Assembly: GCA_964636715.1 (NCBI GenBank)
Contig: CAZWTH010000231.1
Coordinates: 1-64,000, forward strand
DNA length: 64,000 bases
Source of the DNA: BOG-234 sp964636715
Lineage (GTDB): Bacteria; Acidobacteriota; Terriglobia; Bryobacterales; Bryobacteraceae
Direction of reading: 5' to 3'
The position numbers and the translations under genes are program-made. Shown in pieces: positions 24,467 through 34,359 of this stretch (the stretch's first letter is position 1; every line of letters begins with the position of its first letter). Below the pieces are notes generated by a model. That model had not been told where the DNA came from. It worked only from the letters and a program-made list of their open reading frames with translations, and searched no databases.

Positions 24467-27025
24467 TCATTTACAGCGGAAAAGCGGGCTCTGGACGATC
24501 GCGTCCACGATCGAACGAACCCCGTACCCAGTCGGCTTCGCCTCGTCCAGAATTGCTTCCAGTTTCGGACGATCGCTGAACCGCACCGGCGCCCCCGTCG
24601 CAAAAACAATCAGTTGCGACGCGAGATTGCGGGCAAGCTGGCGCTCGTCGGCAAGCAGCAGAGTCTTGAGTTCACGCACGTCCACAAACTGCCGCCCATC
24701 CGGCAGGATGCCGGAAGCGTCCACCGGCAGACCGTAATGGAACGCAAACGGCTGCCCATTCTTCCCGATACCCGTAGCCTTCGTTCCATCGCCGAGCGCG
24801 CGGTACTGCTCACGCTGCGCGCCCACAACGTCGAACGCCTCCAGCGCAAATCCGGGCGGATCGATCAGCGCATGGCACGAATTGCAGACCGGCTGGCTCC
24901 GGTGCTTCGCCAGCAACTCGCGAATAGTCGCTGCCCCGCGCGTGTCGCTGGGCAGCGCCGGCACGCCGGTCGGACGCGGCGGAATCGGCTTCCCAAGAAT
25001 CCGTTCATTGATCCACACGCCGCGCAGCACCGGCGATGTACTCGTGCCGTTAGCCGTCACCTTGAGCACGCTCGCCTGCGTCAGGAACCCGCCGCGAATC
25101 GAACCCGCCGGCAGTTCCACCCGCCGGATCGCCGAACCCTGCACCCCATCGATCCCATAGACATTCGCCAGGTGCTCATTGATCATCACGAACGAAGAAG
25201 AAACAATGTTGCTTGCCGGCAAATTGCCCTTCAGCAACTCCGTGAAAAACGCGCGCGACTCCGCGCCGGCTGATTCGGTCAGATAATCGTCCAGATAATA
25301 ATCCGGATACAGATTTTCATCGGGCGACGTGTTATCGAGCTTGCGAAGGTCGAGCCAGTAATCGAGAAACGCCTTTACGAACCGCTGCGACTTCGGATCG
25401 TCGAGCAGACGTTTTGTCTGCGCCTTCAGCACAGCGGAATCCTGCAGTTTGCCCTCAACCGCAAGCTGACGAAGCTGAGAATCCGGCTCTGAATTCCAAA
25501 GGAAATAAGAAAGCCGCGACGCCATCGCATAGCTGTCGAGCGTACCTGGCTTCTCCTCCAGCGTGACGAACGCCGGCGAGCAAAGGACCGCCTCATACGC
25601 CGAAATCATGCCATCGGTAAACGAAAACCCGGCTGACATCGATTTCGCGGCGAGCGCGGCGAACCGTTCCACATCGCCATCCGGAACCGGCCTGCGATAC
25701 GCGCGCGCCAGAAACGCCTTCAGCAGACGCCGGCTATCAGCCGCCGGGTCCTTCGATTCATATTGCGGATTCCCTTTCGCATCGAGCGTATAAGGAAGAT
25801 CGCCGAAGAGCAGGTTCGCTCCCTGCATCGGCCATTGATCCACAATCGGCCCTTCCACTTCGAGCCAATTGAAGACAACACCAGGCTGGCCGTCTCTCGT
25901 AGCCAGCGGATTCTTCCAGTTCGGCGGCCGCGAACGGAAAAATCGAACTGCGTCTGGCCGAACCGAATCCCCTTTTAAGAGATAGACCTCAACCTCATTA
26001 ATTGTCGGCTCCGGACGGACGTCAAACGTGCCAAGAAACCGCATCTCGCGCGGCGGCACTTCCGAATAGAGAGTCACCGGCTCAATCGTCCGTCCATGAG
26101 TGATGTCTTCCGGGTTCGGACGCCACCAACGCGGCATCTTATCCGGTCCCACCCACATCGTATGGGCTTTCAGCCGCAGCTTGTACCGGCCCGAAACCGG
26201 CGCGGTGAACTGCTGGAAGCGCATTTCGAGCGGCTCATACGTGCTGGCCACCACCCCAAGGCCTTCCTGTTCGCGAACCTCCGGATTCTCCGGACCCACG
26301 GTGCGCCTGCCGTCCTTCTTCAGCATCGCAAGATCCGCGGAATCCCCCACCACGGGAAACATATTGCGCTCCGGCGTGCCTGGAAACGCAACTTTGCCGT
26401 ACATCGATCTCTGATCGCGCGCGTAGTAGCGCTTCGTCGTCGCCGGCGGACGTTCCGTATAGTGCGGGAGCGCCTGCCGCAGCGCGTACTCCGCCGCCAT
26501 GAGGTACTGGCTCATCTGCACATGCGAAACATCCAGCGCCTCGCCCGACTTATTGAAGTGATACGCCTCGCCGTCTTCCGGAAGAAGCTCTTTCACCTGC
26601 AGCCAGGGCGCGCCCAGCAAATCCCGCAGCGTGTCTTCATACTCATAACGATTCATGCGCCGCCACAGCGTGCGGCCCTGCGCGGCGTACCGCGCCGCGT
26701 CGGCGGTCCTCAGCGGAGTTTCGAGCGCGTTCACAAACGCCGCGCGCGAAGCCGGAGTGAGCGATGGCACCTGGATGGGCGGCATTTCCTGATCCCGCAC
26801 GCGATCGTGAATGCGCGCCCAACGCGCGAAGTTCGCTGGATCGGAAGGGTGAAACGGCAGGGTCGTCAGGTCCAGATTCGACTGTTTGAGCGTCGAGTTA
26901 TGGCACGGAGCGCAGTTTTTGGCGATGAACGTGCGCACCGCAACTGGTTGCTGCTGGCCCAGAAGAGCAGGCACAGCGGCAGTAACGAGGAGAATCAGGC
27001 GTTTCACGCAATTGAACGTTATCAT
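24467..27025 (-). CDS. DUF1592/DUF1588/DUF1585 cytochrome-like protein (first pair)
   Basis: Large secreted protein (852 residues) of the DUF1587-DUF1592-DUF1588-DUF1585 architecture. After a signal peptide (LILLVTAAVPALLG) a haem-c site CAPCH stands near residue 38; LRRMNRYEYEDTLRDLLGAP-like DUF1587 follows, then the extra carbohydrate-binding-like region ~220-390, RLSYFLWNSEPDSQLR (DUF1592), RGGFLTQASVLKVTANGTSTSPV (DUF1588, quoted in part), a second haem site CNSCHALIDPPGFALE, and the DUF1585 tail. It probably transfers electrons to or acts with the DUF1552 partner outside the cell membrane. The start at 27025 is chosen for the signal peptide; GTG 27007 is an alternative. Confidence 0.85.
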   Translation of the reverse strand: MITFNCVKRLILLVTAAVPALLGQQQPVAVRTFIAKNCAPCHNSTLKQSNLDLTTLPFHPSDPANFARWARIHDRVRDQEMPPIQVPSLTPASRAAFVNALETPLRTADAARYAAQGRTLWRRMNRYEYEDTLRDLLGAPWLQVKELLPEDGEAYHFNKSGEALDVSHVQMSQYLMAAEYALRQALPHYTERPPATTKRYYARDQRSMYGKVAFPGTPERNMFPVVGDSADLAMLKKDGRRTVGPENPEVREQEGLGVVASTYEPLEMRFQQFTAPVSGRYKLRLKAHTMWVGPDKMPRWWRPNPEDITHGRTIEPVTLYSEVPPREMRFLGTFDVRPEPTINEVEVYLLKGDSVRPDAVRFFRSRPPNWKNPLATRDGQPGVVFNWLEVEGPIVDQWPMQGANLLFGDLPYTLDAKGNPQYESKDPAADSRRLLKAFLARAYRRPVPDGDVERFAALAAKSMSAGFSFTDGMISAYEAVLCSPAFVTLEEKPGTLDSYAMASRLSYFLWNSEPDSQLRQLAVEGKLQDSAVLKAQTKRLLDDPKSQRFVKAFLDYWLDLRKLDNTSPDENLYPDYYLDDYLTESAGAESRAFFTELLKGNLPASNIVSSSFVMINEHLANVYGIDGVQGSAIRRVELPAGSIRGGFLTQASVLKVTANGTSTSPVLRGVWINERILGKPIPPRPTGVPALPSDTRGAATIRELLAKHRSQPVCNSCHALIDPPGFALEAFDVVGAQREQYRALGDGTKATGIGKNGQPFAFHYGLPVDASGILPDGRQFVDVRELKTLLLADERQLARNLASQLIVFATGAPVRFSDRPKLEAILDEAKPTGYGVRSIVDAIVQSPLFRCK

Positions 27026-27069
27026 ATTTCGCGGGTAAAGGCTTCCTGTGCCGCTATAGTGACAGAAGC

Positions 27070-30000
27070 GTGGCATTTAACAGGTCGATTCGCTTCTCTG
27101 ACTACAGCAGTTCCTCGCCGCAATCCCTGCCGCGTAAGGTCTCCGGATACTTCACGAATGGAGTACGAAGCCGAGGTCTCGATTATTTCGCACAGGGCCG
27201 CGTTGTCATTACGCGGGGAACGCCCGTGGCCGTGGAAGCGCGGGTTCGGGGGCACCGTCCTTACAACGTCGAGATTTCCTTCGAGAATCCCACGCTGTCG
27301 GTGGACTGCGAGTGTGAGTACTTCGATAGCTCCGGCGCCTGCAAACACATCTGGGCCACTCTACTGGCGGCGGACCAGCAAATGTTTCTCTCGGAAGCGG
27401 CTACAGCGGCGGATGAGATTGTGTTCGAGGACGGCGGGCCGATGGCAGCCACGGAGCTCCATCTCAAACCCCCGCCTTCGAAACGGTTCGACTGGCGCAG
27501 GCATCTCGATGAAATCTCCCGCCCCAGCGTAACGAAGACTTCGTATCCGTACGAAGCTCCCTGGCCCGGGAAGAGGGAGATCCGCTACTGGGTAGATGTC
27601 GCGGCCAGCCGCGCGAACGGTGAAATCGTGGTCAACCTGCAGATGCAGGATCGAAAGCAGAATGGAACGTTTTCGCGCGCTGTCCCGCTGCGCATGAAGC
27701 GCACGCAGATCGCGCAGGCGAGCCGCGGCGAAGATCGCAACGCGCTGGCCGCGCTCGCCGGCGCGCGCCAGTATTACAGCTACAGCCTCTCTTATGAATA
27801 CGACACTGTCCCGGAAAGCGTACGGATGGGGCCGGACCTGGCCCGCATCGCGCTGCCGTTAGTTGTCCGGACGGGGCAGTGTTTCCTGCAGACCGGGCCG
27901 GCCAGGGTTCCGGAAGAAGCCTCCCCGCTCCGCTGGGATGACGGCGGCGTCTGGCAATTTCGCGTTGAACTGAAGCCGACCGCTCAGGGATGGGGCCTTT
28001 CCGGATTCCTGTCGCGAGGCGAGGAGCGTATGGATCTCTCCGCGCCCGCCCTGATCACGGAGGGTGGATTCGTCTTCACCGGGGATTCCGTCGCTCCCCT
28101 CGATCCCACCGCGCCCTTTCAGTGGCTCGTCTGGCTGCGCAGTCATGGAATGCTGGAAGCGCCGGAGAGTGAGCGCGACCTGCTCCTTTCCTCTCTGCTG
28201 ACGAGTCCTGGAGTCCCGTCCGTCGAGCTCCCGAAGGAACTGGCGTTTGAAGAAACGCACATTGCGCCTCATCCGCGTCTTCGGCTGCGCGCCCCCTCGG
28301 CGAAGACGGAAAGCGCGGCGCGGCTGACAGCCCGGCTTTCGTTCGATTATGAAGGGCATCAGGTCGATGAACGCTCGCAGCAGAGCGCCCTTTTCGACGC
28401 GAAAACGCGCAGGCTGGTGCGGCGCGACCCTTCGGCGGAGGCCGGGGCCGCGGCGCAACTGTTCGAAGCCGGCGCCCGCCGCCGCACCCGTGTTCTCTCT
28501 GACCCCGGCGATCTCTGGGAGGTGGCGCCCTCAAAGCTTCCCTCCGTGGTCCGCGCCCTGACTGCCGCTGGCTGGATGGTGGAGGCCGACGGCAAGATGT
28601 TCCGGGCCGCCGGCAACTATACCCTGAACGTAGCCAGCGGACTCGACTGGTTCGAGCTGGAGGGCAACGTCGATTATGGCGGACACTCGGCCGGTCTGCC
28701 GGCTCTGCTGAGGGCCGTGCGACGAGGCGAGAGTATGATCCAGCTGGATGACGGCAGCTACGGCCTCATTCCGGAAGAATGGCTGGCGCGCGTTGCGATG
28801 GTTGCGGGGATGGGTCAGGTGGAAGACGAGAGCATTCGCTTCCGGCGCAGTCAGGCGGGGCTGTTGGACGCATTGCTCGCGGCGCAGCCCGAGGCCACGT
28901 TCGACGCTCAGTTCGAAACTGTGCGCGCGGAGCTGCGCAGCTTCGAAGGCGTGAATGCCATGGAACAACCCGCGGGCTTCCACGGCCAGTTGCGCGATTA
29001 CCAGAAGGAAGGCCTCGGCTGGATGGAATTCCTTCGGCGATTTTCCTTCGGCGGCTGTCTCGCGGACGATATGGGTACCGGCAAGACGGCGCAAGTGCTG
29101 GCGCTGCTGGAATCCCGCCGCGCCGAGCGAAAAAAATCCCGGCAGAAAGTACGTCCCTCGCTCGTGGTGGCGCCCCGTTCCCTGATCTTCAACTGGAGAG
29201 AAGAAGCCGCGCGTTTCACACCGCTCCTCAGCATTCTGGATTACACCGGCCCGCAACGGGATCTGAACGCCATCGGGCATTTCGATGTGGTTCTTACGAC
29301 TTACGGAACGCTGCGCCGCGATATCGCGCAACTGCGCGAGATCGAATTCGATTACGCCGTGCTGGACGAAGCGCAGGCGGTGAAGAATAGCGGCTCAGAA
29401 GGCGCGAAAGCGGTTCGGCTCATCCATGCCTCGCATCGGCTGGCGCTGAGCGGAACGCCGGTGGAAAATCATCTGGGCGAATTGTGGTCGTTGTTCGAAT
29501 TTCTCAATCCGGGAATGCTGGGATCGGCAAGCGTGTTTCGTCTGGTGGGCGGAGCCGCGCGCAATCCCGATGAAGAGTCCCGGCACGTGCTGGCGCAGGC
29601 GGTACGGCCTTTCATTCTGCGGCGCACGAAAGCCCAGGTGGCGCGCGAACTCCCGGAGCGGACCGAACAGACCATCTACTGTGAGCTCGGCCAGGAACAG
29701 CGGGCGCTCTACGATGAGTTGCGCGATCATTACCGCGGCGCGCTCCTCACCCGCATCGATAAGCAGGGTCTGGCGAAATCGAAGATCATGGTGCTTGAAG
29801 CGCTGCTACGGCTCAGACAGGCCGCATGCCACCCCGGCCTGATCGATGCGGATCGGAAAGAAGAACAGAGCGCGAAGCTCGAAGCGTTGATCGGCCAGCT
29901 TCAGGAAGTTCTGGAATCGGGGCACAAAGCGCTGGTCTTTTCGCAGTTCACCAGTCTGCTGGCGATCGTGCGCAAGCGTCTCGATGAGCTCGGCCTGGTC

Positions 30001-30375
30001 TACGAGTACCTCGACGGAAAAACGCGCGACCGTCAGGCGCGCGTGGAACGCTTCCAGAACGATCCGGCTTGTCCGCTGTTCCTCATCAGCCTCAAGGCCG
30101 GCGGTCTGGGACTGAATCTGACCGCCGCCGATTATGTATTTCTGATGGACCCGTGGTGGAACCCCGCGGTCGAAGCGCAGGCGATCGACCGCGCGCATCG
30201 CATCGGCCAGTTACGGCGGGTTTCGGCCTACCGGCTGATCGCGCGGGGCACGGTGGAAGAGAAGGTGCTCGATCTGCAGAAGACAAAGCGGGATCTCGCG
30301 GCGGCAATCATTGGGGAGAGCAACAGCCTGATCCGGGATCTGAAGCGCGAAGATCTCGAACTGCTGCTCTCGTAG
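27070..30375 (+). CDS. SWIM-domain SNF2-family helicase
   Basis: Cytosolic ATP-dependent DNA translocase of 1101 residues. A SWIM zinc finger (Cys80, Cys82, Cys91, His93 in CECEYFDSSGACKHIWA) opens the protein, followed by ~500 residues of accessory region. The SNF2 core has LADDMGTGKT (~660-672), VLDEAQAVKN (~765), HRLALSGTPVENHLGELWSLF, and the C-lobe VFSQFTSLLAIVRKRL, LKAGGLGLNLTAADYVFLMD and AIDRAHRIGQ. The family remodels protein-DNA complexes and is common in free-living bacteria. Translation begins at a GTG, with TATAGT 12 bases upstream, so the leader is very short. It is divergent from the DUF1592 gene with 44 bp between starts. Confidence 0.92.
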   Translation: MAFNRSIRFSDYSSSSPQSLPRKVSGYFTNGVRSRGLDYFAQGRVVITRGTPVAVEARVRGHRPYNVEISFENPTLSVDCECEYFDSSGACKHIWATLLAADQQMFLSEAATAADEIVFEDGGPMAATELHLKPPPSKRFDWRRHLDEISRPSVTKTSYPYEAPWPGKREIRYWVDVAASRANGEIVVNLQMQDRKQNGTFSRAVPLRMKRTQIAQASRGEDRNALAALAGARQYYSYSLSYEYDTVPESVRMGPDLARIALPLVVRTGQCFLQTGPARVPEEASPLRWDDGGVWQFRVELKPTAQGWGLSGFLSRGEERMDLSAPALITEGGFVFTGDSVAPLDPTAPFQWLVWLRSHGMLEAPESERDLLLSSLLTSPGVPSVELPKELAFEETHIAPHPRLRLRAPSAKTESAARLTARLSFDYEGHQVDERSQQSALFDAKTRRLVRRDPSAEAGAAAQLFEAGARRRTRVLSDPGDLWEVAPSKLPSVVRALTAAGWMVEADGKMFRAAGNYTLNVASGLDWFELEGNVDYGGHSAGLPALLRAVRRGESMIQLDDGSYGLIPEEWLARVAMVAGMGQVEDESIRFRRSQAGLLDALLAAQPEATFDAQFETVRAELRSFEGVNAMEQPAGFHGQLRDYQKEGLGWMEFLRRFSFGGCLADDMGTGKTAQVLALLESRRAERKKSRQKVRPSLVVAPRSLIFNWREEAARFTPLLSILDYTGPQRDLNAIGHFDVVLTTYGTLRRDIAQLREIEFDYAVLDEAQAVKNSGSEGAKAVRLIHASHRLALSGTPVENHLGELWSLFEFLNPGMLGSASVFRLVGGAARNPDEESRHVLAQAVRPFILRRTKAQVARELPERTEQTIYCELGQEQRALYDELRDHYRGALLTRIDKQGLAKSKIMVLEALLRLRQAACHPGLIDADRKEEQSAKLEALIGQLQEVLESGHKALVFSQFTSLLAIVRKRLDELGLVYEYLDGKTRDRQARVERFQNDPACPLFLISLKAGGLGLNLTAADYVFLMDPWWNPAVEAQAIDRAHRIGQLRRVSAYRLIARGTVEEKVLDLQKTKRDLAAAIIGESNSLIRDLKREDLELLLS

Positions 30376-30381
30376 GAGACC

Positions 30382-32166
30382 TCAGGCCGGAACAGCCGCG
30401 GCTGCGCGGTTCTCCGCCAGCTTCCACGTGAAAGCGAAGCGTGCGCCGTTTTCTCCGTCTACCGTCAGCTTCGCGCCGAGTTGCCGGATCAGCGTGCTCA
30501 CCACCTGATGTCCGAGCGTGTTGCTCTGCGACATGCTGAAGTTTGCTGGCAGGCCCGGGCCATCGTCGGCAACGCAGAGCGAAATGTCGCCCTCTTCGCC
30601 GCTGGTGAGCGAAATGCGAATCGTCCCCTCTCTGCCATCGTTGAATGCGTGTTTGAGGGCGTTCGAAATCAGTTCATTCAGAATAAGCCCGCAGGGAATG
30701 GATTGGTCCAGGCTGAGATTGATCGGCTCCACGCTCATTTCGAGATGAATGCGCACCGGATCGACGCAGTACGCCGCGAATAGTTTGCTGGCCAGAACTT
30801 CGATATAAGCGCCGAAATTCAGGTCGGCAAGCGTGTCGGATTGATAGATGAGTTCGTGAATCAGCGACATCGAGAGCACGCGGCTGTGGGCATCGTTCAG
30901 AGGCCGCTGGGCGTCTTCCGCGGCGCAGGAAATCTGCATGGAAAGCAGGCTGCAGATGACCTGAAGATTGTTCTTGACGCGGTGGTGAACTTCTTTCAGG
31001 AGCGCTGTCTTTTCCGTCAGCGACCGCCGGATTTCGGCGGTGCGGCGATCCAGCCGTTCTTCGAGCAGCTTGCGGTCGGTGACGTCGCGCGCGATTGCCT
31101 CGATGGCGGTCAGGTTGCCCTGCGCATCGCGAACCGGCATCGAGCGCTGTTCCAGCCAGACGATGTGCCCCAGACGATGGGTACACCGCATTCGCACAAC
31201 TCCGCCGTTAGCGCGTTGCCCGCTGAGCACCGCGTCCAGATGCGCGAGATCGTCGGTGTGGATCATGCGGAAGATGAGCTGGCGGTCCGCGTAAAATTCG
31301 TCGGGGGTATAGCCGGTAGAGGCCGTTACCGCGCGATTGACATAGGCCAGACGCGGCGCAGGGTCGAAATCGTAGCGGAAGATAATATCCGGCGCGTTCT
31401 CGGTGAGCCGCCGGTACTGCTGGTCGGCCGCGCGCACTTTTTCGATGAGCGATGTCGCCTCCAGCGCGGAAGCGGCGGCGCTCGCGAGAATTCGCAGCGC
31501 CTTCATCTGGCCGTTCGAAACCGGCCGGCGCGGGTTCTCGAAATGGAAATTCAGGAAACCGACGAGATAGCCCCCCACCTGCATCGGAACGGACAGATCG
31601 CAGGGCTCCGCAACCGCGTCCGCTGCGCCGTGCGCCAGTTGGACGGCTGCGGCGCGCACGCCGTTCTGCGCGGCCGCGGCTTCGTTCACCTTTCGAAGCA
31701 CGGCGTCGAAATCGAGCGTGGTGCTCATGGTCTTGCTGAGTTCGTACATCCCCACAGCCTGCTGGAGCTCGATGTTTTCGGTGCGGACTCGGCGTACCGC
31801 GAGCGACCGGGCCAGAACCGGCAGCACGGTGCTTAAGCGAAATGGCTTGAGAATATAGTCGAGCGCTCCGGTCTGCATCGCCTGCACGGCCGTATCGAGC
31901 GTGCCGTGCCCGGTCATCACGATGGCGGCGAGCGTGGGATCGATGGCCAGCGCCTCCCGGAGAAAGGCAATCCCGTCCATCTCCGGCATCATGAGGTCGG
32001 TGAGAACCAGATCGAATGGATTCGCGCGCAGCGCCTCGAGCGCGCGTGCGGGAGAGGTGAATCCCGTGATGCGGTAGCCCTCGGCTTCGAGCGTATCCTG
32101 AAGCGCTCTGGTGTGCGCGGCCTCATCGTCCACGATGAGCAGGGAAGCAATCGGTTCAGCCGGCAT
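30382..32166 (-). CDS. Response regulator-PAS-HisKA_2 histidine kinase
   Basis: Cytosolic signalling protein of 594 residues. An N-terminal receiver (LLIVDDEAAHT, DLVLTDLMMPEMDG with the phospho-Asp, Lys in ALDYILKPF) is followed by a GAF-like segment (~150-255), a PAS domain (~262-385: ENAPDIIFRYDF, NLTAIEAIARDVTDRK) and a HisKA_2 dimerisation helix with LLKEVHHRVKNNLQVICSLL, the first His being the likely phosphorylation site. The ATPase has LILNELISNALKHAF and DDGPGLP. There is no membrane segment. ATG 32166 is preferred over TTG 32199, which would overlap the upstream kinase. It sits 19 bp after a hybrid kinase, suggesting a phosphorelay. Confidence 0.88.
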   Translation of the reverse strand: MPAEPIASLLIVDDEAAHTRALQDTLEAEGYRITGFTSPARALEALRANPFDLVLTDLMMPEMDGIAFLREALAIDPTLAAIVMTGHGTLDTAVQAMQTGALDYILKPFRLSTVLPVLARSLAVRRVRTENIELQQAVGMYELSKTMSTTLDFDAVLRKVNEAAAAQNGVRAAAVQLAHGAADAVAEPCDLSVPMQVGGYLVGFLNFHFENPRRPVSNGQMKALRILASAAASALEATSLIEKVRAADQQYRRLTENAPDIIFRYDFDPAPRLAYVNRAVTASTGYTPDEFYADRQLIFRMIHTDDLAHLDAVLSGQRANGGVVRMRCTHRLGHIVWLEQRSMPVRDAQGNLTAIEAIARDVTDRKLLEERLDRRTAEIRRSLTEKTALLKEVHHRVKNNLQVICSLLSMQISCAAEDAQRPLNDAHSRVLSMSLIHELIYQSDTLADLNFGAYIEVLASKLFAAYCVDPVRIHLEMSVEPINLSLDQSIPCGLILNELISNALKHAFNDGREGTIRISLTSGEEGDISLCVADDGPGLPANFSMSQSNTLGHQVVSTLIRQLGAKLTVDGENGARFAFTWKLAENRAAAAVPA

Positions 32167-32185
32167 AGGCGGAATCACGGACAAC

Positions 32186-34357
32186 TCAGTTCTGGACAAC
32201 TGGCACCAGTTCCGCGAGCGCCGAGCGAAGCTGGTGAAGCTTGGGCGGCTTGTTCAGGACGCGGTCGACGTTTTCGGGAATTTCCTCATCCTCCACCAGG
32301 CGCTGCCCCCAGCCGGTGAGAAGGATGACCGGCGTTTCCTGGCATGCCGCCTTCACGGCGTTGGCCACTTTCCGCCCGTCCACGTAAGGCATGCCGAGAT
32401 CCGTAATGACGGCCGCAAAGCGCTCTTTGCGCGTCACGCTGGCTTTCAGAATGTCTATGCCCTCCTGCCCGCCTGTGGCCGTGGTGACCGCGTGCCCGTC
32501 TTCCTCGAGGATGGCCTGCAGCGAGCGAATGATCAGCGGATCGTCATCCACCAGCAGAATGTGAAGCCGGGACAGCGGGACATAGGGCCGCGCGATGGCG
32601 GATGTGCCCGCCGATATCGGCGACGGTTTGAAAACCAGCCCAACCGTCGTGCCTTTTCCGGGGGTACTGTCAATCGAAAGTTCAGCGTTCTGGCGCTGGG
32701 CGACGCCGTAGACCATGGCGAGACCAAGTCCGGTGCCGCGCTCTCCCTTGGTCGTGAAAAACGGCTCCAGACACCGGCGGCGCGTTTCCGGGTCCATACC
32801 GACACCGGAATCCTCTACCTCCACGTGAATACGGTCAGGCGATGACGAGCTTCGGGTACGCAGCACCAGCGGGCCGCCGGAAGGCATCGCATCCACCGCG
32901 TTGAAAACCAGATTCGTCAGAGCTTCACGAATTTCGCTTTCGATACCGGGCGCCGGCGGGAGATTCGCCTCCAGCTCGGTACGCATGCGGATCACGATGC
33001 CGCGCTGAAGCGGGAGATCGCTCCAGTGGGAACGGGTCAGGTCCATCACCTGGGTCACCAGAGCGTTGAGGTCTACCGGGGAGAGCACCAGTTGCGGCTC
33101 GCGCTTCCGGCAGAACTCACGCATGCGCCCGACGGTGTGGGTGACGTCGCCGATGGCCCGCTGCGTCGTTTCCAGGTAGGATCGGGTCCGCGGGCTCAGA
33201 TTCGGTTCGCGTTCGAGCAGCGATTCCGTATAAAGAGCCACGGGCGAAAGCGCGTTGTTAATGTCGTGCGCGATGCCGCTCGCCATTTGTCCCAGCACGC
33301 GCAGGCGTTCCTGCTCCATGACGGCCTGCTGGGTGCGGCGAAGATCCTCATAAGCCTGTTGCAGCGCGGTATACATCTGCGATTGGTGGGCGGCCACGGC
33401 CACGTGTTCGCTGAGTTGGCGAAGAAACTCGCAGTCGCCGCTGCTGAAGGCTTCGGGTTGCTTTCGGGCGGCCACCAGGATCCCGAAGATCTTGCTCTCC
33501 GATCGCAACGGGGCTGCGACGACGCAGGCGAGCCCGCCCTGCGCCAGGCGCCGCGGAAACGGCAGGTCCATTTCGCGGATATCGGGCTCGTAGACCAGTT
33601 GTCCGTTGATGCACCGCACAAGGCCGTTCTGATCCACGGGAATCCGCGATTGCTCCGTCAGCGCAAGATCGAGCGCCAGGCTGTAGCTCCGCACTCCCAC
33701 ACAGGTGACCGTCAGCATTTCCGCCTCCGGGTCGTAGAGGCACACACAGCCGAAATCGATCGGCATGCTGTCTTCCAGCGTCCGGATCACCACCTGGAAA
33801 ATGCTGCTGAGATCCTGACGTTCTCCGATCGCGCGGGTGATGTGGTCGAGCAGACTCATCCGCCCGAGCTGCTTCTGGAGTTTTTCCTCGGAATCTTTGC
33901 GCCGCAGCACCTCGGCCCATAATTCTTCAACCGCATGCGCGAGCTCTTCCCGGCTGCCCTGGGCGCTCTCGCCGAGCGCCGCATTCGCATCGGTGAGGGA
34001 ATCGTTCGCGTCGGCAAGAACGTCCCGGGCGCGGCGCTGCATGTTGCCCACCCAGCTGATTGCCAGAGAGACCAGCAGAAATACGCCCAGCCGCGTGTAA
34101 TCCGCCAGAGTCAGCGTCAGGCCATGTCCGCCGGCCAGCGGAAGCCCCACCATCGTGATCAGACAGCCAATCACCCCCGGCCAGACGCCGCCGAACCAGG
34201 CGGACGCGAACACCGCGATCAGGTAAAAGAACGGATACGGAAAATCGAAGCCCTTTGGCAGCGCGCTCATGACCGCGAATTGCGTCGCCAGCGCGGCGGC
34301 GATAGCGCCGAATGGCATGGAATAGCGAATGAATTTCGATAGTCTCGGTTGCGGCAT
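32186..34357 (-). CDS. Membrane hybrid sensor histidine kinase (MASE-like, GAF, HisKA, REC)
   Basis: Hybrid kinase of 723 residues. Residues ~12-110 form about four membrane helices (FGAIAAALATQFAVMSAL, FFYLIAVFASAWFGG, VFLLVSLAISWVG), like the DUF4118 domain of KdpD-type kinases. A coiled coil and GAF domain (~175-315) follow, then HisKA with RVLGQMASGIAHDINNALSP (phospho-His), HATPase with NLVFNAVDAMPSGG, DSGVGMD and GTGLGLAMVYG, and a C-terminal receiver (ILLVDDDPLII, VITDLGMPYVDG, Lys in VLNKPP). The long open frame above 34357 is antisense shadow of the receptor gene. Only 2 bp separate its start from the TonB receptor stop, implying co-translation. Confidence 0.9.
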   Translation of the reverse strand: MPQPRLSKFIRYSMPFGAIAAALATQFAVMSALPKGFDFPYPFFYLIAVFASAWFGGVWPGVIGCLITMVGLPLAGGHGLTLTLADYTRLGVFLLVSLAISWVGNMQRRARDVLADANDSLTDANAALGESAQGSREELAHAVEELWAEVLRRKDSEEKLQKQLGRMSLLDHITRAIGERQDLSSIFQVVIRTLEDSMPIDFGCVCLYDPEAEMLTVTCVGVRSYSLALDLALTEQSRIPVDQNGLVRCINGQLVYEPDIREMDLPFPRRLAQGGLACVVAAPLRSESKIFGILVAARKQPEAFSSGDCEFLRQLSEHVAVAAHQSQMYTALQQAYEDLRRTQQAVMEQERLRVLGQMASGIAHDINNALSPVALYTESLLEREPNLSPRTRSYLETTQRAIGDVTHTVGRMREFCRKREPQLVLSPVDLNALVTQVMDLTRSHWSDLPLQRGIVIRMRTELEANLPPAPGIESEIREALTNLVFNAVDAMPSGGPLVLRTRSSSSPDRIHVEVEDSGVGMDPETRRRCLEPFFTTKGERGTGLGLAMVYGVAQRQNAELSIDSTPGKGTTVGLVFKPSPISAGTSAIARPYVPLSRLHILLVDDDPLIIRSLQAILEEDGHAVTTATGGQEGIDILKASVTRKERFAAVITDLGMPYVDGRKVANAVKAACQETPVILLTGWGQRLVEDEEIPENVDRVLNKPPKLHQLRSALAELVPVVQN

Positions 34358-34359
34358 GA

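Noticed and set aside
23234..25273. Plus-strand open frame of 679 codons over the DUF1552/DUF1592 genes
   Set aside because: Spans two well-supported minus-strand genes; no signal, motif or RBS supports it.
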